Shown here piece after piece: positions 9,517 to 18,306 of a DNA stretch of 64,000 nucleotides (positions within the stretch are counted from its first letter, which is position 1; each line of letters begins with the position of its first letter). Made by a program: the position numbers and the translations under genes. The notes below the pieces were generated by a model. That model made no database searches and was not told where the DNA came from. It saw nothing but the letters and a program-made list of their open reading frames with translations. This DNA comes from Phytomonas francai (lineage: Eukaryota; Euglenozoa; Kinetoplastea; Trypanosomatida; Trypanosomatidae), in assembly GCA_001766655.1 (NCBI GenBank), contig MJCC01000024.1, positions 62,001 through 126,000 of the forward strand. The letters run 5' to 3'.

Positions 9517-11541
9517 TTAAAAATCCAGCCCCAGTGCCTGTTCCAAATCATCATTCTCGTCATTCGCCTCACGAAGCCGCTTTCGCGGGACGTTACCAAT
9601 GCTGCGAGGGGTTGGCGTCCGGCCCGGCGCCGGCGGCTCAACCTCTGTCGTCGGAGCATCACTGCCGAGCCGCCCCCCCTCGCAGGCTGCCGTTGGGTGG
9701 CCGCCACCCCCACCGCCCGATCCGTTCAGAGCCCTCGCCGAAGACGGCGCGCCCTGCGGTAGGGCAGGTGGCGCCCCGCGATGCTCCGCCGCCGCCGCGC
9801 CGCACGGAGGAGGGCCGCTGGGGCCCGTGACAGCCGCCCCGCCCACGGCCGTATCCTGCGGTGTCTGCTGCTCCAGCAAGCCCTCGGCCCGCCGCACGAA
9901 CTCCGGGATGTGGTGGATATCCACCGCTTTAATTACAGGAAGCCGTGTAACGCCCTCGCAGTATTGCTTCAGCTGCCTCACCACCAAGTGGAACGTAAGA
10001 ATAGAGGGTGCCAAGTCGATTTTCGTGCTCGCAACAGACGTCTCGACTGTCATGCCGATGAAGTAATGCGCTGTGAAAAGCGTCGGCGGGCAGTTGCCGG
10101 TGCCTTCATGTGCTCCTTCCTCACCCGTGGGACCGGAGCCGGGGCGCTGCGCTGCCACGGCGCTAGATGCGGCACCTCGGGTAGTGCCGCTCGGCACCTT
10201 TTTACAAAGCCGCTGTCGCAGTGAAACCGACTCCGGGTCTTCATATCGGCGAGGATTGAGGTACAGCCGGAGCTGCTTGTAGTCTTCAAGGGTGTGGCCG
10301 CGGGAACTCGCGTTACCAGCCCAAAGAATTCGCATCCTTGACTCCACGCCGTCCACATAGGCTTGGTAATGCTCTGCATCGCTACACGAAACCTGGACGT
10401 GCAAATAGTGCTTGTACTCAACGAAAAACTTGGCGGGCTCCAGCAGCTTGGACCATACCCCATACGTACCAAAGGCGCTCTTCGCCTCACTGGGGCTCAT
10501 ACCCATACTGCTGCTCACAATCTCGTACCCACGCTTGAATTCCGCGCATAACTGCCGCAGGTTTGTCAGTGTGACGTTATAACAAGCATTGCTATAGGGT
10601 AAAGCAGGGGTAAGGACAGGAAATAGCGCCATAGCATCCGAGTTTGACTCACGAGGGTCCCAGCAGCGGCCGAGATGTGTTTTGCCACGCATTGATGCTG
10701 TGAGGTAAATAGCACGATTGTCGGTACCGGTCTCGTGTGGGTTCGGTTTAAACCACGTGTGATACGCGCGAAAGAATCGCGATACCGTGCCTGCTGCATT
10801 CTGTTTGGGGTAGCACTGGCAGACAAACGCCGTCAAGATGGCCCAACCGATGCCGGAGGGAAAGCCGAAGGTGTTGCTGTAAATAAGTCGAGACTTCCCC
10901 CAGGCCTTGACGAATCGCAGGGTTTGACGAAAGACAGCCTTGTTCGGGACAACGTCCATGATGTTGTGAGCCACACGCACGGCATTACAACTCAGGACGG
11001 ATTGCTCGTCCAAACCCTGCAAAAGATCGTCCGTGATCACCTCCGGCACCCGATCTTGGCGGATAGTGCCGAAAGAAAGATCTATGTCAATGCCATCGCA
11101 TACCATCGCGATGATCGGCACACGAGCATCACGAATACAGTGTAGCTCTGTCACCCACCGCTCGTTCTTAAACCTTGGGGCTAGAGTATCGAAGAAATGC
11201 TCCCGCGTGATACGGTTTGGCGCAATGAGCACCATGTCAATATCGCTGCCAGATGTGTGCACGTTGTAGCGATACGAACCGGTGGCGAAGATGCGCCCCT
11301 CAACCTCCGCGGCGGCCGCCTCAGGCATACGGAACTCCGTGATCATCAGGACACGAATCCATACCCGCACAATGTTATGGATTCGCTCCAAAACAGAGCG
11401 GCGACGGTTCGACTCCTCCTCGGGCTCGATGCAGGTCGCACACCACTCCTCTAACGATAGATTATGGTTCACTTCGTCTTGCTTAGGGCCGTCCGCAGAG
11501 ACAACTTTCCTAGATAAAAAGCTTTTATCGCTTGTCGCCAT
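9517..11541 (-). CDS. Canonical nuclear poly(A) polymerase
   Basis: The 674-residue protein has the three PAP domains. The nucleotidyltransferase core shows GS at 88-89, the metal-binding DxD at D100/D102 (GSDIDMVLIA) and the third aspartate at about D154 (IDIDLSF). The central domain has LRFVKAWGKSRLIYSN, GFPSGIGWAILTAF and FPVLTPALPYSNACYNV, all close to the yeast and mammalian enzymes. The RNA-binding domain spans about 355-600. The last 120 residues are low complexity and end in a basic RKRLRE stretch that could be a nuclear signal. It should add poly(A) tails to trans-spliced mRNAs. The reading frame is uninterrupted, whereas PAP1 of Trypanosoma carries one of the very few cis-introns of the group. 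This gene is either PAP2-like or an intron-less PAP1. Confidence 0.93.
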   Translation of the reverse strand: MATSDKSFLSRKVVSADGPKQDEVNHNLSLEEWCATCIEPEEESNRRRSVLERIHNIVRVWIRVLMITEFRMPEAAAAEVEGRIFATGSYRYNVHTSGSDIDMVLIAPNRITREHFFDTLAPRFKNERWVTELHCIRDARVPIIAMVCDGIDIDLSFGTIRQDRVPEVITDDLLQGLDEQSVLSCNAVRVAHNIMDVVPNKAVFRQTLRFVKAWGKSRLIYSNTFGFPSGIGWAILTAFVCQCYPKQNAAGTVSRFFRAYHTWFKPNPHETGTDNRAIYLTASMRGKTHLGRCWDPRESNSDAMALFPVLTPALPYSNACYNVTLTNLRQLCAEFKRGYEIVSSSMGMSPSEAKSAFGTYGVWSKLLEPAKFFVEYKHYLHVQVSCSDAEHYQAYVDGVESRMRILWAGNASSRGHTLEDYKQLRLYLNPRRYEDPESVSLRQRLCKKVPSGTTRGAASSAVAAQRPGSGPTGEEGAHEGTGNCPPTLFTAHYFIGMTVETSVASTKIDLAPSILTFHLVVRQLKQYCEGVTRLPVIKAVDIHHIPEFVRRAEGLLEQQTPQDTAVGGAAVTGPSGPPPCGAAAAEHRGAPPALPQGAPSSARALNGSGGGGGGHPTAACEGGRLGSDAPTTEVEPPAPGRTPTPRSIGNVPRKRLREANDENDDLEQALGLDF

Positions 11542-11972
11542 TGAATCGATAGACCCACAACGCGAGACTTTCGCTGTTGCTGTTTATCTGAAGAGAAAGA
11601 GAAGGAGAGGGGGTGAGCAGCAATATGGGAAATATTTTAATCGCTTTAAGGTAGCAATGCAAGTCAAACAGGATAAAGAAAAAAGCGTGTGGCGAAGTAT
11701 CAAGGGAGACCTCTGCCGCACGCGCGATATCCTCCGCCCTTAAGCTATATAGAGTTACCTTTGTGAATCTTTGAAAGGAAACTACTTGCAACAATAAAAT
11801 CTAGTGAAATTTAAAACAGTCAAGACGATCATTCATAAGAATCATTTCTGTAACACGCTACTACAGGAAACCGTACTCTAAAAAAAAAGTATCCCTGAGT
11901 AAATCGTCATTCTTTGTTCAACTATTGGAAAAGATGGCATCTTTTTCTCACGGCACACACAGGCTATTACAA
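11542..11972. other. Intergenic region, no gene seen
   Basis: 431 bases. On the minus strand the stretch just upstream of the PAP ATG (about 11590-11620) reads as a CT-rich tract, a suitable poly-pyrimidine signal for its trans-splicing. Nothing else recognisable. Confidence 0.55.
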
Positions 11973-14660
11973 TTAGCGATTCAGTAATACGTTCAGTGCG
12001 GAAGGCTGCATTGTCAACTTCAGCAGCTCCTCTGCGATGGCCTTGTCCACTTTCGGATCCCGCTTCGTGAAGGTGCGCGAGGAATTGGGCAAAGGTATGC
12101 CTCCGAATCTGCTGGCTTCGCTCCCTTCGGGGACTTCGGTGAGGTCGGCTATGCTTGTTCGGTTAGCCATGACAGCCAAAGACAAACGATCGATTAGGGA
12201 GTAGAGCAGATGGTCATAAAACGCGTGTGTTTGGTGGACTGGGCACTGCAAAGAACCGCCACCGCGCACGGTGATACCTGCGGCATCCTCCTCGGATACC
12301 TCAATAGGGGGGCTGTGTTTGTGAGTTGTCGGCGCTTCACTTTCCAGGCTGTGCGTGCCCTCCCCAACGCCCCACTTCGTAGCCCCGCGTGCTATGTGAA
12401 CTGACGTCATGAGTGTAGAGACCGCATCGCGGGATGCGGTGCCCGACCTCACAGTTGACCCTTGAGAACCTGCAGAGGCCTCAGACGACGCTGCTGCAGG
12501 CGTCCGCAATGGAACAGTGGGCAGCGTGGCCGGACGCTGCCGATGCAGGGTTTGGGAAACTCGTGGATCTGGGGAAGCGCTGATGAACCCATCACTTGCA
12601 TCTCCTGATGCACCCCTATTCATGCCAGTCATATTACTCTCCGTTGAGGGAATTAGCCCACACACAACAGCCGGCTGCGGTCCGAGAGTTGGCTCAATCG
12701 CCATCATCACATCCGCAGCCTGCACCAGCGTCACCTTACGACAGGGATTGTAGCATAGCCCGATAGCGTGGCAATGACTGCAGATGAATCGGCGTAGAGC
12801 CTCATACCGCTCATCACCGCTTACATCGTAGATCTCCATGCTCACACCAACTTTTGACTCGCTTCCCATCCACAGGGCCACTTTGTATCGTGTGAAACCC
12901 ATCGTCGGGTGGACTGTGCTCCCCAATTTATCTTTCCTTAAGAAGGCGAGCAGGCTGGTAGTCTTCCCGACGCCTGGCGGCCCAATAAGGGCGACTCTAA
13001 TGGGATTCGACAATAGCACGCGGGCGGCGACCGAGAACCACGCCAGACCTTCGCATCGTGCCATTTCCTGTCGTCTTGCGAAGTCCAGGAACTGTGTATA
13101 GTTATACCGCGCGTGGTGAGAGATCACTCGCTTGAATGCCTCACCCTGTGTCAGGGCTGTGGCATCCTCAAGGACCGGTGCCCTCGGAAAATTGATTGAT
13201 TCCTCCTCAACGCTAGCAGTGCTCCCATCTAGCGCTATAGTTAGGGTCGACGACGCGGATGGTGATAGGGATGCTTTATAGTAGCTATCGTGGGTCGATA
13301 GACAATGCTGTATCCTTCCTGATGACGAAGCAAAGTTCGCCCCGGCAACGGTCAGCATGTGATTCGTGGCCCCAGTAAATGAGAAATGTGGATTCTCCGT
13401 CTCCTTGAGCCACCGCGCAGTATTGTACTGGTACCATACCACGTTGTCTCTCGACATGAAGTAGAACTCCGACGATACAAGCGCCGTCTCGAGCAAATCG
13501 CGTAGGGGAAGAAAGCCTAAAACGTTTACCAAAAGCACCCGTTGGAACATCTTCAGCTGGCCACGGCATTTCCGTCGCGGTCTGCCATCCTCCCCACGCG
13601 TCGAGATGACGAGTTGGGTCTCATAGAAGCATTCATTGCACACCCGGTAGATCACCCCCTTGGTGGTCTGCGGTAGCGAAGCGCCAATGGCGCTCACATT
13701 GTCCGCCAAAGCAGCGCACGATGCGGTGGGTGCGGGGTTGAGGGATAATGCAGCAGCGTTGCCCATGCCAGTATGTGCTGCAATGCTGTTAGAAGATCCT
13801 ACTGGCGCAGACACCGTTGGATGTAAAGGCAACCCCGTCACCAGGGTGGCATCCGTCTCATTCACCGTAAGGGAATAGCTCCTGGGATGTGGGGAGCCGT
13901 TACTAGCCAACGGATCAGATCCCTTGATGTTGCCGCTGACATTGCGGCTGTGACTTAAACAAGGAGATCTGTCTTCCAGGACCTCAACCTCGTTCGAGCA
14001 GCACGAGGAGCAAAAAACCCTTCCGCAGAGCTTACAGTGCTCCTTACGAGTGAAAAGGGAGAAGGACATTTTACAATCGGGTGCCATGCAGTTCACGACG
14101 CACGCATCAGGCATCCACTGGTCTGACGAGCACCAGCGCACGTCGGCTGGATCTAGCGTCGGCTTCGCAAACGACCTAGCATCCCCAGGGTGAGGATCGG
14201 CGCGGTTGGAAAAAATCGCTCCAAGGCTAAGCAGTTGCGGAAGATTCAATGTATTCCGCGTTGCAGAGCCCGAATGCTGCGCCGTGAAGGTGCTCGGTGT
14301 TCCGGTAGGATGCCGAATGCTTCTTGGCATGCAATATCTCTCTTTACAATCCATTTCAACGGACCGTCTCGGCGACGGGGAAAGAGAGGTGGGAGCTGCG
14401 GTCGACGTTTGGAAAAAAGAGCCGATTGATCGTGCATCTTCTGTGTTGATGGTATAAGAGGAGATCGTGATGTCCCCCGTTGAACCGACCATACCGGGGG
14501 CAACGTCATGGGAGGGGGGAAGCTCCTTGGATACCAAAGAAGCATCTGAAATCATTCTAAGCATGTGCACCACAGGGCCTGAAGAACCAGCCATGGAGGG
14601 TTCATCCTCGCCGTGATTCACACTGCTAGCAAGTGATACATTATGTTGGTTCAAACGCAT
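11973..14660 (-). CDS. Split-FYVE / F-box / GTPase-like multidomain protein
   Basis: The 895-residue protein has an unusual architecture. A Ser/Thr-rich N-terminus is followed by a FYVE-like zinc finger that starts with WMPD at 182, then Cys pairs near 191/196, RKEHCKLCG at 205-213 and FCSSCC at 216-221. The expected last Cys pair appears only at 341-344 (RVCNECF), after an insert of about 110 low-complexity residues. An F-box-like helix set lies at about 370-412 (VLGFLPLRDLLETALVSSEFY). A P-loop GTPase-like domain follows at 553-670 with GPPGVGKTT, switch-I-like PTMGF and switch-II-like YDVSGDERYE. I see no NKxD base-specificity motif. A disordered segment precedes the last recognisable helix (FYDHLLYSLIDRLSL). 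FYVE fingers bind PI3P on endosomes, so an endosomal ubiquitin-ligase adaptor is possible but inferred. Confidence 0.7.
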   Translation of the reverse strand: MRLNQHNVSLASSVNHGEDEPSMAGSSGPVVHMLRMISDASLVSKELPPSHDVAPGMVGSTGDITISSYTINTEDARSIGSFFQTSTAAPTSLSPSPRRSVEMDCKERYCMPRSIRHPTGTPSTFTAQHSGSATRNTLNLPQLLSLGAIFSNRADPHPGDARSFAKPTLDPADVRWCSSDQWMPDACVVNCMAPDCKMSFSLFTRKEHCKLCGRVFCSSCCSNEVEVLEDRSPCLSHSRNVSGNIKGSDPLASNGSPHPRSYSLTVNETDATLVTGLPLHPTVSAPVGSSNSIAAHTGMGNAAALSLNPAPTASCAALADNVSAIGASLPQTTKGVIYRVCNECFYETQLVISTRGEDGRPRRKCRGQLKMFQRVLLVNVLGFLPLRDLLETALVSSEFYFMSRDNVVWYQYNTARWLKETENPHFSFTGATNHMLTVAGANFASSSGRIQHCLSTHDSYYKASLSPSASSTLTIALDGSTASVEEESINFPRAPVLEDATALTQGEAFKRVISHHARYNYTQFLDFARRQEMARCEGLAWFSVAARVLLSNPIRVALIGPPGVGKTTSLLAFLRKDKLGSTVHPTMGFTRYKVALWMGSESKVGVSMEIYDVSGDERYEALRRFICSHCHAIGLCYNPCRKVTLVQAADVMMAIEPTLGPQPAVVCGLIPSTESNMTGMNRGASGDASDGFISASPDPRVSQTLHRQRPATLPTVPLRTPAAASSEASAGSQGSTVRSGTASRDAVSTLMTSVHIARGATKWGVGEGTHSLESEAPTTHKHSPPIEVSEEDAAGITVRGGGSLQCPVHQTHAFYDHLLYSLIDRLSLAVMANRTSIADLTEVPEGSEASRFGGIPLPNSSRTFTKRDPKVDKAIAEELLKLTMQPSALNVLLNR

Positions 14661-15558
14661 TGGATAAGTGCAAAGCTGCCGATTCTATTATGAATGCCAA
14701 GAAAAATACTAATGGAAAACAGCCTCCTTGCTTAAATTAAGAGGTGTGTGCTCGGCTTGTTTTCATAGAGATGCAAGCGAATAGCGCTTGCACGTGCAAC
14801 CATGAAAATACAAGTGCAGCAATTTGATCAGAAAAGGATGCTGTAAAATAGCAAATATACGGGAGGAAATGATATCCCTCAATTTTAAAATGGAACGAAA
14901 CAATGAGCTTAGAAGTATCAAGAAAAAGATAAGATGAGGGCATTAAGAAAAAATATCGTACGCCACTTTTACCAGCTCCACAAATGAATATCGAAATCAG
15001 CCGTGAGCCTCACTCCACCCCTTAGGGGTCCGGCACTGTTAGAAAATACATACAGAAATCAGCACTTATTTGTACGAGTAACCATTATATTTGAGCCCCT
15101 CAACCCGTACTCGGGATTGATATGGGGAATAATTATAATATATATATTTAGTACTTTGATCCTTCTTTAATATTTTTCCTCATTGGTAATAGGGCAATAT
15201 ATTTTATAAATTTTCCCGCTGAAATTGGGTATTTATTACTACTCATGCTTTTCCTTATTAAGATTTTTTTAAAAAAATGAATACTTCCTAAGATCACCGA
15301 TTTTGCTCGTAGAGCTACCTCTCAGCGACCTCACACATTTCACCTCTAGACTCGCTTGTGTATATGAAGTCTTTTGAGGAATACATGGCTAAAAGGGAGA
15401 AATATATAGTGTGTGACAAGACATCGAAAGAATATCAATGCACTACGGACATGACGTTTCTCTGATACGGTAGTGGGATTCCTAGGCAAATACTTAAAAT
15501 AGTAATTAGACTCGGAAGCATCTAGCGATTCTCTTTTGGCTTATTCGCTTCAGACCGT
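14661..15558. other. Intergenic region with two hairpins
   Basis: AT-rich, except for an island at about 14990-15130 that contains two GC-paired inverted repeats (15017-15029 and 15096-15127). A 68-codon minus-strand ORF at 14737-14943 is hydrophobic and unsupported. The hairpins probably fall in the enolase 3' UTR. Confidence 0.5.
15096..15127. other. Long stem-loop
   Basis: Three stacked complementary blocks: CCCC/GGGG, TCAA/TTGA and CCCG/CGGG, with a four-base loop and small bulges. A second hairpin with 5-bp arms and a three-base loop lies at 15017-15029. They lie downstream of the enolase stop on the transcribed strand. Confidence 0.5.
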
Positions 15559-16848
15559 CTAAGCCCACGCAGGGAAGCCATACTTCGCGGAGGCGCCGAG
15601 CTCCTCTTCGATGCGGAGCAGCTGGTTCATTTTGGCCGTGCGCTCGCTGCGGCAAGGCGCACCGGTCTTGATCTGACCAGTTCCCAGACCCACAGAGAGA
15701 TCTGCGATGTACGTGTCCTCCGTCTCGCCACTGCGATGAGACACCATCACGGACCACCCGTTATCCATGCACAGGCGCGCGGCCGCAATGGACTCCGACA
15801 CGGTACCGATTTGGTTCACCTTCAGCAGCAGCGAGTTGCAAGCCTTCTTCTCAATGGCCATCTTAACGCGCTCCACATTCGTCACCGTCAGGTCGTCGCC
15901 CACGATCTGCGCCTTGCCCTCCAACGCCTTCGTGATCGCCGCGAACTCGTCAAAGTTGTCCTCGCTGAAGGGGTCCTCAATCGACTTGATCGGGTAGTTT
16001 GCCACCCACTTCTCGTACGTCTTCAGGAGACCCTCGCCAGACACGTACGTCGGCTCTGTGCTCTTGAACGTCATGTTGTACTGCTTCTTGTCCGCGTCGT
16101 AGGCCTCGCTGGCAGCGCAATCCATACAGATCGCAAACTTGTCCTTGTGACCAGCCTTCTCGATGGCCTCCATCAGGATCGGCAGCGGCTCATCAATGTG
16201 GGCAATTGGTGGTGCGAAGCCACCCTCGTCACCAACGTTAACAGCGTCCTGGCCGTACTTCTTCTTCAGGATAGTCTTCAGTGCGTGGTAGACCTCAGCG
16301 CCCATCTGCAGGGCGTCACGGAACGACTTGGCCTTCACGGGTGCAATCATAAACTCCTGGAACGGGAGCACGTTCCCGGCGTGCTTGCCGCCGTTGATCA
16401 CATTAAAGCACGGCACCGGCAGGCGGATCTCCTTCGTCCCGGATAGCTGCGCAATGTACCTGTACAGCGGGATACCAAGGCGCGCCGCGGCGGCCTTGCT
16501 GATTGCCATGGAGCATCCGAGAATAGCATTTGCGCCCAGCTTGCTCTTGTTCTTCGTGCCGTCCAGGTCGCACATCAGCTTGTCCAGCTCCCCCTGTTGC
16601 GTCTCGTCCTTGCCGATCAGCGCGGGGCCCAGCACCTCGTTCACGTTCTTGACAGCCTTCAGGCAGCCCTTGGCGCAGTACCGGCTCTTATCCTCATCGC
16701 GCATCTCGCAGGCCTCGTGGATGCCAGTCGAGGCTCCAGAGGGCACCGCCGAGCGGAACATGCCCTTGTCGGTCGTGACCTCAACCTCCACGGTGGGGTT
16801 TCCACGGGAGTCCAGGATCTCACGCGCGTGTACCTTCAGGATCGGCAT
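15559..16848 (-). CDS. ENO: Enolase (2-phosphoglycerate hydratase)
   Basis: The 429-residue protein is full length for enolase and aligns end to end with trypanosomatid enzymes. Visible landmarks are [16 protein letters not shown] at the N-terminus, SGASTG in the mobile loop, [33 protein letters not shown], the signature [14 protein letters not shown] and [10 protein letters not shown]. The lineage marker [11 protein letters not shown], with cysteines near the active site, is present. The enzyme makes phosphoenolpyruvate in the cytosol, outside the glycosomes that hold the upper glycolytic steps; the C-terminus (YGFPAWA) is not a PTS1 signal. GC-rich, regular codon use fits high expression. 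On the minus strand, T- and C-rich stretches ending in AG lie about 50-75 bases upstream of the ATG. Confidence 0.98.
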   Translation of the reverse strand: MPILKVHAREILDSRGNPTVEVEVTTDKGMFRSAVPSGASTGIHEACEMRDEDKSRYCAKGCLKAVKNVNEVLGPALIGKDETQQGELDKLMCDLDGTKNKSKLGANAILGCSMAISKAAAARLGIPLYRYIAQLSGTKEIRLPVPCFNVINGGKHAGNVLPFQEFMIAPVKAKSFRDALQMGAEVYHALKTILKKKYGQDAVNVGDEGGFAPPIAHIDEPLPILMEAIEKAGHKDKFAICMDCAASEAYDADKKQYNMTFKSTEPTYVSGEGLLKTYEKWVANYPIKSIEDPFSEDNFDEFAAITKALEGKAQIVGDDLTVTNVERVKMAIEKKACNSLLLKVNQIGTVSESIAAARLCMDNGWSVMVSHRSGETEDTYIADLSVGLGTGQIKTGAPCRSERTAKMNQLLRIEEELGASAKYGFPAWA

Positions 16849-17254
16849 TGTTGATGGTTATGGGTTGAAAAAAATTAGATTCGATTGTTTGCTTTAAATA
16901 AATAGCTTGAGTAGGCGAAAAAAACTGGCGAGGGGAAAAAGCACAAAAGAATAGAAAGCCAGGCAATGCAACACAATATCCATTAAATTGGAAAAGTATG
17001 TGCTCGAAGTCGCACAGCGGAAAGAGGCAACGATACCACCGTAAACACTTGAAAAGGCAATGCCATCACGCGCTACAAACTGCAGAAAAAAATTCACAAT
17101 GAACCTTGTGCCACTCTCTGCTTGGCCATGCCTGTGAGCATCCCATGACCTCGGGATGTCGCCCGACGCGAGGCCCCAGAAGAGTCCCCCTCCCGATTTC
17201 ACGAGTCACCACCAGGCAAAAATTTCCACCCTTCACCGCTACTCTGAGCTTTAC

Positions 17255-17390
17255 CAGTGGTCGGGATGCATCACCACCGTAGTGGGCGTAGATCACGCTT
17301 CCAAGGCCCTTCAGCACGCACACTCCACAAAGTAGATTTGCCAGTCGTCACACGGCATCAAAGCGGTCCCGCTCGGCGTCGGCCACTCCA
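17255..17390 (-). pseudogene. Relic of the NAD(P)H-hydrate dehydratase (NAXD) coding sequence
   Basis: By eye, bases from about 17283 to 17390 match the functional gene near 7428-7535 with roughly nine differences in about 108 positions, in the same orientation. The minus-strand translation CVLKGLGSVIYAHYGGD parallels CVLKGPGSVIYAHHGSD of the intact protein. On both sides the similarity collapses. Towards lower coordinates a faint GM-TGM-like stretch near 17120-17150 could be the decayed nucleotide loop. Stops and frame changes rule out function. It is the remnant of an old duplication, about 9.8 kb from its source. Confidence 0.8.
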
Positions 17391-18074
17391 TACAGAGAAC
17401 GACGCTCTGGCTGAGTACAAAATGGAATGAAAATGCGCTAAGGTGGCAGCAGACATACACCATCAGGTGAAAAAATTCCGCATCGAATTGTATCTGAGTC
17501 TCACGGATGACATCCTCACCACACGCTGACCTTGCTTTTGCATTTATAAGTCATCAAGTATTTAAGTACGAAAAAAGCGGCAGTGACAGGGAATGATTAT
17601 CTGCATCGTGCCCCTCCCCCCTTTTGTGAAGAGAAACTACACAAGTGAAGGGACTTTCCTTCTCAATTTAGTAAATAGTACTGAGAGGGAAAAAAGGAAA
17701 TGTTAGAAAAGGAGTCAAATGGAAGGAGGTTAAGAGAAAATAACGTCAGACGAGAAGAAACAAGAGAAGGTGATTTCAGAAGCTGTTAAGAGCAGCACAT
17801 TTTAAATGTTTACTGTTAATTTCAATTAAGCAAAGAAGTACACAGCCACGTGTGAATTTATTCAAAAGTGCATTGGTGTTCAGGAAATTAGAAATATATG
17901 CTTAGATCATTTTTCCAAGAATCACAACTCTCTCTTTTCTATGCTATCCGTGAAAAAGAAGGCAGCTGCTCTCCAGTAGTTGAATTTATCTCACAAATAC
18001 ACCCTTACTTATAGGGAAAAAAGACTGTGTCTACTGGTATCGGTGCTAAACATTGAGTCTATCCACAGATCTAC

Positions 18075-18076
<2 letters not shown>

Positions 18077-18108
<32 letters not shown>
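18077..18108. repeat. (AT)n microsatellite
   Basis: About 16 AT units in the 3' flank of the cold-shock-domain gene. Similar tracts occur in many intergenic regions of this window. Confidence 0.9.
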
Positions 18109-18111
<3 letters not shown>

Positions 18112-18306
18112 GCTCACCTCTCTCTATCTCTCATATATTTCGATAAAACATAAAAATTTAAAAAGATGGAGAAACCACTGCAGCATTAAGACAAAGAAAA
18201 ATGTCTAAGAAGAGTATAACTGCCTGTCATGCTTCTCTTCATATGACTGTGGTAATGATCCTTTTAAAGTTTTGATAGGATTTCTTGAATTCAAGTACGT
18301 CCTACT

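Larger units (their letters stand above)
16849..18306. other. Intergenic region containing a NAXD relic and an (AT)n tract
   Basis: 1.46 kb. It holds the enolase 5' UTR, the NAXD gene relic listed separately, and AT-rich DNA with a dinucleotide tract at about 18077-18108. Confidence 0.65.

Noticed and set aside
14737..14943. 68-codon hydrophobic minus-strand ORF
   Set aside because: Phe/Ser/Tyr-rich read of AT-rich spacer with no similarity to a known small membrane protein.
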